DNA from: Lentzea cavernae
Lineage (GTDB): Bacteria > Actinomycetota > Actinomycetes > Mycobacteriales > Pseudonocardiaceae
Direction: 5' to 3'
Assembly: GCF_014653695.1 (NCBI RefSeq)
Contig: NZ_BNAR01000006.1
Span: 434,001-498,000 of the forward strand
Length of the DNA stretch: 64,000 bases
Made by a program: the position numbers and the translations under genes
Notes under the pieces: model-generated
Told to the model about the DNA's origin: nothing
The model's database searches: none
Seen by the model: only the letters and a program-made list of their open reading frames with translations
Part shown: positions 1 to 6,827 of the stretch, in pieces
Layout: each line of letters starts with the position of its first letter
Position numbering within the stretch: the stretch's first letter is position 1

Positions 1-497
1 GCGTGGGTGCGCCCGGCGTCGGCCCGCACGGCGGCGGCCGTCGCCTCGACGTCCACCCCGCGCAGGACGAACAGGTCGGCGGCGCGCCCGGTCCGCTGCG
101 CCAGCAACGCGAGCGCGAGGTGGGTGGTGGTCAGCACGCCGTCGCCCGCCTGGGCGACAGCGGCGCGCAGGCACTCCTGCAGAGCGCCGCTGACGGGCGG
201 AGCGGTGTCCACGAGGGCGCGGTCGGCGGCGGTGTTGATCAGCGCCGTGACAGCCGGGTCGGGTTCGGCGGCGACGCCGCCGTCGTCATCGGCCCAGTGC
301 TCGGGGCCGCGCGCCATCGCCTGCGCCGCCAGCGACCTCACGCCGAGCTTGCGGCCGGGTCCGGTCGTGTCGATCAGCGAGATCAGCAGGTTCTCGGTGC
401 CGAGGAAGCCGAACTCCAGCCGGGCCGCGCGCTTCACCGCGGCGGCCAGCACCTTCACGACCTGCACGGAGGGGACGGCGGAAGGGGTGTGCGTCAT
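1..497 (-). CDS. Clp N-terminal (ClpR) domain protein, partial
   Basis: An open frame starts with ATG at 497 on the minus strand and leaves the window without a stop, so only the first 165 residues are visible. Two repeats of the Clp-N kind can be read. The first (about residues 10-60) contains VKRAARLEFGFLGTENLL and the second (about 85-150) contains TTTHLALALLAQRTGRAADL; both fit the helical pattern of the ClpC/ClpS-accessory Clp-N double repeat. Proteins consisting mainly of this domain are common in actinobacteria and are thought to act as chaperone adaptors or regulators, but no AAA module can be seen here, so the function stays open. There is no ribosome binding site. A -10-like TAGCGT lies 7 nt before the ATG, suggesting a leaderless mRNA. 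Confidence 0.75.
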   Translation of the reverse strand, partial: MTHTPSAVPSVQVVKVLAAAVKRAARLEFGFLGTENLLISLIDTTGPGRKLGVRSLAAQAMARGPEHWADDDGGVAAEPDPAVTALINTAADRALVDTAPPVSGALQECLRAAVAQAGDGVLTTTHLALALLAQRTGRAADLFVLRGVDVEATAAAVRADAGRTH

Positions 498-504
498 GCG
501 GAGA

Positions 505-510
505 ACGCTA
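505..510 (-). promoter_or_regulatory. -10 element of a likely leaderless promoter for the Clp-N gene
   Basis: TAGCGT (TANNNT) sits 7 nt upstream of the ATG at 497 on the minus strand, so transcription would begin at or next to the start codon. No good -35 was found. The same layout recurs before several other genes in this window. Confidence 0.45.
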
Positions 511-537
511 GGGACCGAGGCGCCCTCCGCGCTGCTG

Positions 538-566
538 CCGACCGGCCATCCGCGACGGCCGGTCGG
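538..566 (-). terminator. stem-loop between merR and the Clp-N gene
   Basis: CCGACCGGCC and GGCCGGTCGG form a perfect 10-bp stem around a 9-nt loop, 33 bp after the merR stop. There is no U-tract, as is usual in actinobacteria. It probably ends the upstream block before the Clp-N gene starts. Confidence 0.6.
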
Positions 567-598
567 CCATGATCACGGTGGCGATCGGCCGGGTCCGG

Positions 599-1165
599 TC
601 AGCCGGTGGCGCGCTCGCGACGCCGGCGGGTCAGCTCGTCCTCGGTCATCGGGGCGATCTCGACGCCGTCCGCGCGTTCGGCCGGGAACTCGTGGATCGT
701 GCCGGAGATCTCCCGCATCGCACCGCTCACCGCGATGCCGAACACGCCCTGACCGCCCTGCAGCAGGTCGACGACCTCTTCCGGCGACGTGCACTCGTAG
801 ACGGTGGTGCCGTCCGAGAAGAGCGTGATCCGCGCCAGGTCCTGCACGCCGCGGCGGCGCAGGTGGTCGACCGCGACCCTGATGTTCTGCAACGAGACAC
901 CGGTGTCCAGCAGCCGCTTCACGACCTTGAGCACCAGGATGTCCTTGAAGGAGTACAGCCTCTGGCTGCCGGAGCCGTGGGCCATCCTTATCGTCGGCGC
1001 GACCAGCCCGGTCCGCGCCCAGTAGTCGAGCTGCCGGTACGTGATACCCGCGATCTGGCACGCCGCGGGCCCTCGGTACCCGACGAGCTCGTCCGGCAGC
1101 GAGGAGTCCGGGAACAGTTCACCCTGCAGCCCGGATTCGGCCCTCAAGGGCGCTTCCTCGACCAC
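599..1165 (-). CDS. MerR-family transcriptional regulator (Rv1830-like)
   Basis: 188 residues from a GTG start preceded by GAGGGGAGG. The MerR winged HTH occupies about residues 28-100 (GYRGPAACQIAGITYRQLDYWARTG, given here in part: AACQIAGITYRQLDYWARTG), followed by the helical region up to about 125 and a C-terminal extension typical of the Rv1830 group rather than of metal sensors; no cysteine metal site is seen. It is the downstream member of the block pgsA-gcvH-garA-ftsR-BFN-merR, the same order as Rv1822-Rv1830 in M. tuberculosis, where Rv1830 has been linked to growth and division control. It has its own promoter at 1255-1283 and a stem-loop after the stop. Confidence 0.85.
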   Translation of the reverse strand: MVEEAPLRAESGLQGELFPDSSLPDELVGYRGPAACQIAGITYRQLDYWARTGLVAPTIRMAHGSGSQRLYSFKDILVLKVVKRLLDTGVSLQNIRVAVDHLRRRGVQDLARITLFSDGTTVYECTSPEEVVDLLQGGQGVFGIAVSGAMREISGTIHEFPAERADGVEIAPMTEDELTRRRRERATG

Positions 1166-1254
1166 GCCTGCCTCCCCTCGGAACGGCCACGAAACTCATG
1201 ACCGTCAAGCCGTCGCGTCCGCTTCCGCGGAGCAACGACGTCCACTCGAGTTCG

Positions 1255-1283
1255 ACGGTAGGACCGGTCCGAGGGCAGGTCAA
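1255..1283 (-). promoter_or_regulatory. housekeeping-type promoter of merR
   Basis: On the minus strand TTGACC is followed after exactly 17 bp by TACCGT (TANNNT). Transcription would start near 1248, giving a leader of about 80 nt to the GTG at 1165. Confidence 0.6.
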
Positions 1284-1361
1284 CGCGACGCGCGGGGAGT
1301 GTCGACCCTCAACCTCAGGTGGAGACTCACACCGTCACCCGAACCGGGAGGTTCAGGTGAC

Positions 1362-1383
1362 GTTTAGTGATCGTTTAGCGATC
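1362..1383. repeat. tandem 11-bp repeat GTTTAGYGATC
   Basis: Two adjacent copies differing at one position (GTTTAGTGATC, GTTTAGCGATC). It lies about 80 bp upstream of the merR -35 box and could be an operator; no partner protein is evident. Confidence 0.5.
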
Positions 1384-1468
1384 AAAACGACGCAAAGTAG
1401 TCCGATCGAGCGACGTCCAAACGAACTGCCGAAATCCCATACGAGACAGAGCGCGACTCCCTGAAGAC

Positions 1469-1942
1469 TCAGGTGTCCGCCCCGCGGAAGTCCTCCGGGG
1501 AGACGGAGTCGAGGAACTCGCGGAACTTCTCCACCTCGTCCTCCTGCTCGTCCGGGATGATGAGGCCCGCTTCGGCCAGCACCGACTCCTCGGCGTGGAT
1601 CGGGACGCCCACGCGCAACGCCAGCGCCACCGAGTCCGAAGGCCGTGCGGACACCCGCACGTCGCCGTCGAACACGAGCTCGGCGAAGAACGTGCCCTCC
1701 TGCAGATCGGTGATCCGCACCTGCTCGAGGTTGCGGCCGAGTGCTCCGATGACGTCCTTGAGCAGATCATGTGTGAGGGGGCGGGCAGGACGGACGCCCT
1801 GCTGCTCGAGCGCGATGGCCGTGGCCTCCACGGAGCCGATCCAGATCGGCAGGTACCGCTCACCCTCGGTTTCCCGCAGCAGGAGGATCGGCTGGTTCTG
1901 GGGCAGCTCCACCCGGACGCCCACGACGCGCATCTCGCTCAT
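1469..1942 (-). CDS. bifunctional nuclease (BFN/DUF151) domain protein, Rv1829-like
   Basis: 157 residues. The start is the ATG at 1942 (SEMRVVGVRVELPQNQP follows the Met) because it is preceded by AAGAGGGAGG; a longer open frame to 2071 has no signal. The DUF151 core fills most of the protein: LPIWIGSVEATAIALEQQG, then RPLTHDLLKDVI and a conserved RPSDSVALALR segment, followed by an acidic C-terminal tail. Members of this family are ascribed nuclease activity in plants, but the bacterial role is unclear. It lies between ftsR and merR as in mycobacteria. Confidence 0.85.
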   Translation of the reverse strand: MSEMRVVGVRVELPQNQPILLLRETEGERYLPIWIGSVEATAIALEQQGVRPARPLTHDLLKDVIGALGRNLEQVRITDLQEGTFFAELVFDGDVRVSARPSDSVALALRVGVPIHAEESVLAEAGLIIPDEQEDEVEKFREFLDSVSPEDFRGADT

Positions 1943-2067
1943 CGGGTCTCGCCTCCCTCTTACTCGTTGGGGAGTACCCGGTTCGTCTCCCGAGCATCCC
2001 CCGGCGTATGCGTTCGACGCTACCCGCCAAGCGGGCCGTGTGCTCAATCGTTGCGGGCAGAACGTGA

Positions 2068-2664
2068 TCAAGATGATTGGCGCAGTCCCGCTCTCACCAA
2101 CAACGTGTGCAACGAGGTGAAGAGGTCGGCCAATTCCCGCACCGTCTCAGGATCTGAGAAAGATTTCAGCAGAACCACCTCGTGGTCCGCCGCAGCGCGG
2201 ACCGCGCGCAGGTGCTCGCGCTCGACGCCGAGCCCGGTCATCGTCCGGATCGTGCGGAGCGCGGTGATGTCGTCGGTGGTGAACCGGCCACCGGGGCCGG
2301 GGCGGAGCAGACCGTCGCGCTCCAGCTGGGACAGCTGGTCTGCGCTGATCCCGGCCTGGGTCAGCAGGTCGATCCGGGAGACCGCGGTGGACGCCTCCGA
2401 GCCGTCGGGGGCGGCGCCGAGCTGCTCGCGGATCACCTTGAGCGGCAGGTACCTGTCGCGTTGTGCGGACAGCACGAACCGCAACCTCTCGACGTCCGCC
2501 ACGCTGAACTGGCGGTAGCCGGAGGCGGTGCGTGCCGGGCGGACCAGCCCCTCCGCTTCCAGGAAGCGGATCTTGGAGATGGTGACGTCGGGGAACTCGG
2601 AACGGAGCTGCGCGAGCACAGCCCCGATGCTCGAGCCCCCGCGCCCCGGCCGCCCGGCCGTCAC
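2068..2664 (-). CDS. ftsR: MerR-family regulator FtsR
   Basis: 198 residues, GTG start 3 bp after the garA stop, so co-translated with garA. The N-terminal MerR HTH (about 12-85) reads SSIGAVLAQLRSEFPDVTIS, then KIRFLEAEGLVRP and SGYRQFS, the typical FtsR/Rv1828 pattern. The C-terminal helical half has QLSQLERDGLLRPGPGGRF, a second HTH-like unit known from Rv1828. In Corynebacterium and Mycobacterium this protein activates ftsZ transcription and influences cell size. Synteny with garA and gcvH supports the call. Confidence 0.88.
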   Translation of the reverse strand: MTAGRPGRGGSSIGAVLAQLRSEFPDVTISKIRFLEAEGLVRPARTASGYRQFSVADVERLRFVLSAQRDRYLPLKVIREQLGAAPDGSEASTAVSRIDLLTQAGISADQLSQLERDGLLRPGPGGRFTTDDITALRTIRTMTGLGVEREHLRAVRAAADHEVVLLKSFSDPETVRELADLFTSLHTLLVRAGLRQSS

Positions 2665-2667
2665 GCG

Positions 2668-3126
2668 TCAGGCTCCCGCGGAGCCAGGACCCGTCAGGAA
2701 GACGAGGCGGAACTTGCCGATCTGGACCTCGTCACCGTTCGCGAGCACGGCCTGGTCGACCGGCTCGCGGTTGACGTAGGTGCCGTTGAGGCTGCCGACG
2801 TCGATGACGACGAACTCGCCGCTCTCCCTGCGGAACTCGGCGTGCCGGCGCGAGACCGTCACGTCGTCCAGGAAGATGTCGCTGTCGGGGTGGCGCCCGG
2901 CGCTCGTCGTGTCTCGGTCCAGCAGGAACCGGGATCCGGCGTTCGGACCGCGCTTGACCACGAGCAGCGCGGAACCGGCGGGAAGGGCGTCAACACCGGC
3001 AACGGCCGGCTCCTGTGCGGGCGCCTCGGCGCCGCCTTCCATCTCCTGGAGGAAGTCCGCCCGGAAGACGGAGGTCCGCTCCGGGGACTGCTCCGGCGGA
3101 ACGCCTGGGCCGTCGTTCGTGCTCAC
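2668..3126 (-). CDS. garA: FHA-domain regulator GarA/OdhI
   Basis: 152 residues from a GTG at 3126 preceded by AGGAGGAG. An open frame extends 39 codons further to an ATG at 3243 that overlaps the gcvH stop, but the strong ribosome binding site and the usual family length favour 3126. The FHA domain (about 60-140) carries all phosphothreonine-binding motifs: SAGRHPDSDIFLDD, VSRRHAEF and GSLNGTYVN. Unphosphorylated GarA inhibits 2-oxoglutarate dehydrogenase and stimulates glutamate synthase. Odd point: the regulatory N-terminal motif, ETTSVF in mycobacteria and corynebacteria, reads ERTSVF here (residues 16-21), so the first threonine, the PknG target, is Arg while the PknB-type threonine (Thr18) remains. 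Confidence 0.9.
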   Translation of the reverse strand: MSTNDGPGVPPEQSPERTSVFRADFLQEMEGGAEAPAQEPAVAGVDALPAGSALLVVKRGPNAGSRFLLDRDTTSAGRHPDSDIFLDDVTVSRRHAEFRRESGEFVVIDVGSLNGTYVNREPVDQAVLANGDEVQIGKFRLVFLTGPGSAGA

Positions 3127-3239
3127 CTGAGCTCTCCTCCTGCTGCTGGATCCGTCACTTCCGGTAAAACCTATCGCGTTGGGGTCACCGCCTTCAGCGC
3201 GGCTCCCCTTCCGGCCGAAGATCCGGCGAAAGATCGACG

Positions 3240-3623
3240 TCACTCCTTCTCCACCAACGCCTTGTACGCGTCCGCGTCCAGCAGGCCTTCCAGCGCTTCC
3301 GGGTCGTTCAGCCTGATCTCGACCATCCAGCCCTCACCGTACGGATCGGTGTTCACCGAGTCCGGCGTCTGGACCAACGCGTCGTTGATGGCGACGACCT
3401 CGCCGTCGAGCGGCGAGTAGAGGTCGGAGACGCTCTTGGTGGACTCGACCTCGCCGAACGTGTCACCCGCCGCCACGGTGTGACCGACCTCGGGCAGCTG
3501 GACGAAGACGACGTCACCGAGCTGTTCCTGGGCGTAGTCGGTGATGCCGACGCGCACGGTGTTCTCGCCTGTGCTGGCGATCCACTCGTGCTCCTCGGTG
3601 TAGCGAAGCTCCTCGGGAATCAA
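3240..3623 (-). CDS. gcvH: glycine cleavage system H protein
   Basis: 127 residues. The start is a TTG at 3621-3623 preceded by GAGGAG at 9 nt; no ATG or GTG fits the family N-terminus (IPEELRYTEEHEWI). The lipoylated lysine is Lys63 in ESTKSVSDLYSPLDG. The protein shuttles the aminomethyl group of glycine between the P, T and L proteins. No gcvP or gcvT is in the window; gcvH sits instead in the conserved actinobacterial regulatory block with garA. Confidence 0.93.
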   Translation of the reverse strand: MIPEELRYTEEHEWIASTGENTVRVGITDYAQEQLGDVVFVQLPEVGHTVAAGDTFGEVESTKSVSDLYSPLDGEVVAINDALVQTPDSVNTDPYGEGWMVEIRLNDPEALEGLLDADAYKALVEKE

Positions 3624-3665
3624 CTGACTGCGCTCCTCGTGCTGAACCTGTATGGGGTGATCTTT

Positions 3666-4247
3666 TCACGCGACCGTGCGAGGTGTGACCCGCAGGGCCA
3701 GGAAGAACTGGTAGACGTACAGCAGCGCCGACCACAGGTAGAGCGCCCCGCCCCAGGCAGTGAACGCGTAGGCGAACGGCAGCGCGACCTGGGCCCACGC
3801 CGAGTCGCCCTGCGCGAGGAGCAGCAGGGGGAAGGCGTAGAGCAGGTTGAACGTCGCGGCCTTGCCCAGGTAGGTCACCTCGAAGGTGCCCCAGCCCCGC
3901 TGCCTCAGCACCAGCAGGCAGACGCCGACGACGACCTCCCGTCCCACGAGCACGAGGGCGATCCACAGCGGGACGATGTCCCTGATCACGAACGCCAGCA
4001 GCGTGCAGAACACGTAGAGGCGGTCGGCGGCGGGATCGAGCAGCGCGCCGAGGTTGCTCATCTGGTTGAGCCAGCGGGCGAGCTTGCCGTCGAGCCAGTC
4101 GGACAGCCCCGCGAAGACGAGGACGAGCAGCGCCCAGCCGTCCGCGCGGGGTCCGAGGAGCAGGTACAGGAAGAGCGGAACACCGGCCAGCCGCAACACG
4201 CTGAGCAGGTTCGGAATCGTCAGCAGGCGATCAGCCGGATCACGCAC
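3666..4247 (-). CDS. pgsA: CDP-alcohol phosphatidyltransferase (PgsA family)
   Basis: 193 residues, GTG start. The full CDP-alcohol transferase motif D-x2-DG-x2-AR-x8-G-x3-D-x3-D is visible: Asp50, Asp53-Gly54, Ala57-Arg58, Gly67, Asp71 and Asp75. About five to six hydrophobic segments (from residue 14 to 185) make it an integral membrane enzyme that exchanges CMP from CDP-diacylglycerol for an alcohol, most likely glycerol-3-phosphate. It corresponds in position to pgsA2 (Rv1822). It is the first gene of the minus-strand block, 42 bp upstream of gcvH. Confidence 0.87.
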   Translation of the reverse strand: MRDPADRLLTIPNLLSVLRLAGVPLFLYLLLGPRADGWALLVLVFAGLSDWLDGKLARWLNQMSNLGALLDPAADRLYVFCTLLAFVIRDIVPLWIALVLVGREVVVGVCLLVLRQRGWGTFEVTYLGKAATFNLLYAFPLLLLAQGDSAWAQVALPFAYAFTAWGGALYLWSALLYVYQFFLALRVTPRTVA

Positions 4248-4366
4248 ACCCGCACTCTAAACGAGTGACTGCGCAAGGGCTGCCGGATGGCGTCACGGCT
4301 CGCGGTGCGACTGGTTGCGGGTGTGGCGGTCGTTCTGCGTGCTTCGTTCGGTTTGCCGGGTTCGGC

Positions 4367-4582
4367 TCAGACCGAGTGGGTGAACGTCCAGCCGCGGCGC
4401 TGCATCTCGGCACCGGTGATGGCGTGCGGGCGGCCCCGGTCGTCGCGACCGACCCAGCGGGCGCGGAAACCCTCGAGCACGTAGGCGTGGCCCCGGCTCC
4501 ACACCACGCTGCACGGCGTGGTCGGCAGCGCTGAACCGGACTCCGCGTCCTGCTGCGGCTGGGTCTCCATGGCGGTTCTCAT
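4367..4582 (-). CDS. small protein of unknown function (71 aa)
   Basis: 71 residues from an ATG preceded by GGAGGG. The central part (about 22-65) is rich in aromatic and charged residues (VVWSRGHAYVLEGFRARWVG) and looks like a compact beta-rich fold; I do not recognise a family. It has no signal peptide or membrane segment and is probably a cytosolic small protein. Its upstream region contains a close match to the SigL-type promoter (4640-4667), which would place it in an ECF regulon with the genes at 19375-21666. Confidence 0.6.
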   Translation of the reverse strand: MRTAMETQPQQDAESGSALPTTPCSVVWSRGHAYVLEGFRARWVGRDDRGRPHAITGAEMQRRGWTFTHSV

Positions 4583-4639
4583 TTCGGTCCCTCCGTGACA
4601 TCAGGGATGTCGCGCACCGGGGCTCCGGCGTTATCCCTG

Positions 4640-4667
4640 AGAACGAATTCTGGCGGACTGTGGTTCA
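4640..4667 (-). promoter_or_regulatory. SigL-type ECF promoter for the 71-aa gene
   Basis: Minus-strand TGAACC at 4667-4662, 16 bp, then CGTTCT at 4645-4640. The SigL consensus known from M. tuberculosis is TGAACC-N16/17-CGT. The -10 element ends 57 nt before the ATG at 4582. The same element pair (TGAACC-N16-CGTTCT) precedes the anti-sigma-like gene at 21103-21666. Confidence 0.6.
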
Positions 4668-4823
4668 GAACACGTGTCCTGTTTGGATCCTTAGCGTTAA
4701 CTGGATCAAATGGCGCGCCGAGCTGTTCGGGCCCGAAGCGGAACGGATCTCCAGGTCCTTGCCTGTGCAACCGTTCGTCGTACGCCGATGACCGCACAAC
4801 GCCCGCCGGGGATCGGCCGGGGC

Positions 4824-4829
4824 TAACCT
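4824..4829 (+). promoter_or_regulatory. -10 element of a likely leaderless promoter (ANTAR gene)
   Basis: TAACCT (TANNNT) ends 6 nt before the GTG at 4836, which has no Shine-Dalgarno sequence. No convincing -35 is present. Confidence 0.4.
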
Positions 4830-4835
4830 CCACGC

Positions 4836-5504
4836 GTGGACCAGGTGAAATTCGGCGGGGAGCTCCTTTCGCGATTGTTGGAGCACCTGTGCTCGCAGAT
4901 CGACGGCTGCGAGGGCGTGGGGCTCAGCGTGTGGCCCGAGGGCACGTCGCTGCGGGCCTTCGGCGTCGCCGCCGACCTGGACACCGAGCAGATGTCGAGC
5001 GGTTCGGGACCGCTCGTCGAGGCCTCCCGCGACGAGCGGCAGGTGTCCGGGAAGTTCGCCGGCACCGACGTCGTGGCGGTGCCGGGCAGCTGGGGTGACG
5101 GCGGGCCGATCGTGCTGACCGTCTACCTGTCGCACGAGCCGCGGGCCGAGGACCTCAAGGCGATCGAGGAGGTAGAACCGCTCGTCGCGACGGCGGCCGC
5201 GGTGGTCGAGTTCTGCGCGGGCGAGGTCCTGCGCGCCGACCAGATGGTGCGGATGGTCCAGCACCGCCGGTACATCGAGCAGGCGAAGGGGCTGGTGGTG
5301 GGCGCGCGGTCGTGCGAGCCCGGCGAGGCCTTCGAACTGCTGGTCCGCACGAGCCAGCACGCCAACGTGAAGCTGCGCGACGTGGCCGCGGCGCTGGTGC
5401 TGACCGTGGGCGGGACGCTCGAGGACGGTGCCGGCGAGGCCGCCGCTCCGCCGTCCGCCGCACAGGAGGTCGCCCGCAGGCTCTGGGACGCCCTGCGGAG
5501 TTGA
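4836..5504 (+). CDS. GAF-ANTAR domain protein
   Basis: 222 residues from a GTG. Residues 1-135 look like a degenerate GAF sensor domain (GVGLSVWPEGTSLRAFGVAA). Residues about 145-205 form the ANTAR RNA-binding domain, with HRRYIEQAKGLVVGARSCEP followed by AFELLVRTSQHANVKLRDVA, which has the family's alanine and aromatic positions. ANTAR proteins usually act as antiterminators on paired stem-loops. No ribosome binding site precedes the start, but TAACCT lies 6 nt upstream, fitting a leaderless mRNA. The neighbours are sigma-regulatory genes, which suggests a role in stress signalling. Confidence 0.82.
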   Translation: MDQVKFGGELLSRLLEHLCSQIDGCEGVGLSVWPEGTSLRAFGVAADLDTEQMSSGSGPLVEASRDERQVSGKFAGTDVVAVPGSWGDGGPIVLTVYLSHEPRAEDLKAIEEVEPLVATAAAVVEFCAGEVLRADQMVRMVQHRRYIEQAKGLVVGARSCEPGEAFELLVRTSQHANVKLRDVAAALVLTVGGTLEDGAGEAAAPPSAAQEVARRLWDALRS

Positions 5505-5511
5505 GATCCCG

Positions 5512-5537
5512 GTTTGAACCGACCATTGTCCGGGTAC
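5512..5537 (+). promoter_or_regulatory. sigma-B/F-type promoter of the STAS gene
   Basis: GTTT at 5512-5515 and GGGTAC at 5532-5537 with a 16-bp spacer, an exact match to the actinobacterial stress-sigma pattern GNNT/GTTT-N14-16-GGGTA. It begins directly after the ANTAR stop and drives the antagonist gene at 5661. Confidence 0.7.
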
Positions 5538-5539
5538 GG

Positions 5540-5561
5540 ACAGCAGGACCTGTCCTGTTGT
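5540..5561 (+). repeat. inverted repeat in the STAS leader
   Basis: ACAGCAGGAC and GTCCTGTTGT, 9 of 10 positions complementary, 2-bp spacer. It begins 3 bp after the -10 box, so it could be an operator or a hairpin at the very 5' end of the mRNA. Confidence 0.5.
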
Positions 5562-5660
5562 GCGGGCTCTCCCGTACGGTTGAGTCCGCAGCGGTTGAGC
5601 CAGCAGCCGCATCGGGGGCCGCTGCGTGGCGGCTCCCTGTATGTGAAAGGGAGTACATCG

Positions 5661-6017
5661 GTGACTGTGCAGGACCCACGTGCGGAGCAGATCGAGCTGA
5701 AGGTGCGGCAGCCGGCGCCCGGAGTCACCGTCCTCGGCGTGTCCGGAGAGGTCGACATGGTGTCCGCTCCGACGTTGCGCGACGCTCTCGTCAACGGCCT
5801 CGGCGACGGCGGCACCTTCGTGGTGGACATGACCGGCGTGACGTTCCTCGGCTCCGCCGGGCTCGCGGTGCTCGTGGAGGCCGCGAAGCTGGCGCAGCAG
5901 CAGGACGCCACCCTCAAGGTCGTGGCGACCGCACGGGCCGTTACGCGCCCGTTGGAAGCCACCGGCCTTGGTGAGGTCTTCAACCTCCACCAGTCGGTCG
6001 ACTCCGCCCTGAGCTAG
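5661..6017 (+). CDS. STAS-domain anti-sigma factor antagonist
   Basis: 118 residues. GTG 5661 is chosen because AAAGGGAG precedes it by 8 nt; the longer frame to 5514 overlaps the promoter. The STAS fold spans nearly the whole protein. VDMTGVTFLGSAGLAVLVEA contains the phosphorylatable serine region (DMTGVTFLGSAGL) of RsbV/SpoIIAA/BldG proteins. Unphosphorylated, such a protein would bind an anti-sigma kinase and free the sigma factor. It lies next to the anti-sigma/STAS fusion (convergent, stops overlapping by 4 bp) and to rsbW-sigF, and has a promoter of the type that sigma factor would read, which implies positive feedback. Confidence 0.88.
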   Translation: MTVQDPRAEQIELKVRQPAPGVTVLGVSGEVDMVSAPTLRDALVNGLGDGGTFVVDMTGVTFLGSAGLAVLVEAAKLAQQQDATLKVVATARAVTRPLEATGLGEVFNLHQSVDSALS

Positions 6018-6682
6018 AGCGTCCGCACGACGAGGCGGTTGCCGGCCGCTCCGAGCGCTTCGGCGACGTCCTGAAGGGCTCGCTCCACACCGCTCTTCTC
6101 CGCGCCGACCTCGCTGAGGTCGACGGTCAACGGGACCGTGCCTCCACGGGCGGCTGTGGTCAGCGTGCGACGCAACGACGGTCCCGCCTCGGCGGGCACG
6201 TTCCCACGCACGACCGCTACGACGCCGGAGGAGGTCTCGTGGACCTGAACGTCGCATTCGGACGTGCCTCGGGTCACGGGTCGTACGGGCGTGCGCGCTC
6301 GACGGAGGCTTACGGTCGTCCCGCTCGTGCTGCGGACGATCTCGACTTCGTCCACGCTCTCCCGCATGAGCAGGAGTCCTCGTCCGCGCATCGTCAGCGC
6401 CGGTGGCGGCACGCGCCACTGGCCGTGGTCGATGACGACGACCTGCGTCGTGCCGTCCGGCTCGACGCGGGCGTTCACCTCGACGGTGCCCCGCGCGGAT
6501 CCGGGGTAGGCGTGCTCGACGGAGTTGTTGATCGCTTCGCTGACCGCGAGCACGAGGTCGTCGGCCTCGTCCTCGTCGAATCCGCCGGCTCGCAGCCAGT
6601 CCCGGAGCCGGTGCCGCACAGGCCCGACCTCGTGCGGATCTGCCGGGAAGCGGAGGGCCAGGTCGTCCTCGTGCACCAGCAC
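6014..6682 (-). CDS. HATPase anti-sigma kinase fused to a STAS-like domain
   Basis: 222 residues, GTG start after AAGGAG. Residues 5-130 are an RsbW/SpoIIAB-type HATPase with the N box (SEAINNSVEHAYPG), G1 region (VVIDHGQWR) and G2 region (MRGRGLLLM). Residues about 140-222 look like a STAS domain (VHETSSGVVAVVRGNVPAEA, then VDLSEVGAEKSGVERAL). Kinase and antagonist are normally separate, so this fusion may be self-inhibitory or may serve another partner. The serine-containing STAS loop reads LSEVGAEKSGV, so it may or may not be phosphorylated. The gene diverges from rsbW-sigF across a 145-bp region. Confidence 0.8.
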   Translation of the reverse strand: MLVHEDDLALRFPADPHEVGPVRHRLRDWLRAGGFDEDEADDLVLAVSEAINNSVEHAYPGSARGTVEVNARVEPDGTTQVVVIDHGQWRVPPPALTMRGRGLLLMRESVDEVEIVRSTSGTTVSLRRARTPVRPVTRGTSECDVQVHETSSGVVAVVRGNVPAEAGPSLRRTLTTAARGGTVPLTVDLSEVGAEKSGVERALQDVAEALGAAGNRLVVRTL

Positions 6683-6755
6683 AGCGCTCCTTCCCGTTGG
6701 TTGGCTCTGCCAGGTGATTTCCCGAGGCGCGGAGTTAATACACGTGCGAATGAAC

Positions 6756-6781
6756 GTGTGAAATGAGATCGATTCGGGTAG
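6756..6781 (+). promoter_or_regulatory. sigma-B/F-type promoter of rsbW-sigF
   Basis: GTGT at 6756-6759, 16 bp, GGGTAG at 6776-6781. Transcription would begin near 6788, about 40 nt before rsbW. The pattern suggests that SigF transcribes its own operon, as known in mycobacteria. Confidence 0.65.
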
Positions 6782-6827
6782 GGCAACGAAGTTGCCGACC
6801 TTCAGAAGAACGGACTACGAGGTGGCT

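Larger units (their letters stand above)
1166..1468. other. intergenic region upstream of merR
   Basis: Just over 300 bp without a gene. It carries the merR promoter (1255-1283) and, further upstream, a tandem 11-bp repeat GTTTAGTGATC/GTTTAGCGATC at 1362-1383 in an AT-richer stretch. Reading frames crossing it have no codon bias and no start with a ribosome binding site. Confidence 0.6.

Noticed and set aside
1974..1999. GGAT-N16-GGGTAC on the minus strand before the BFN-domain gene
   Set aside because: The -35 is degenerate and the gene lies inside a conserved operon; a chance match is likely, so it is not counted in the regulon.
4579..4833. 84-codon open frame on the minus strand before the 71-aa gene
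   Set aside because: It overlaps the SigL-type promoter at 4640-4667 and has mixed codon bias; there is no ribosome binding site at its start.
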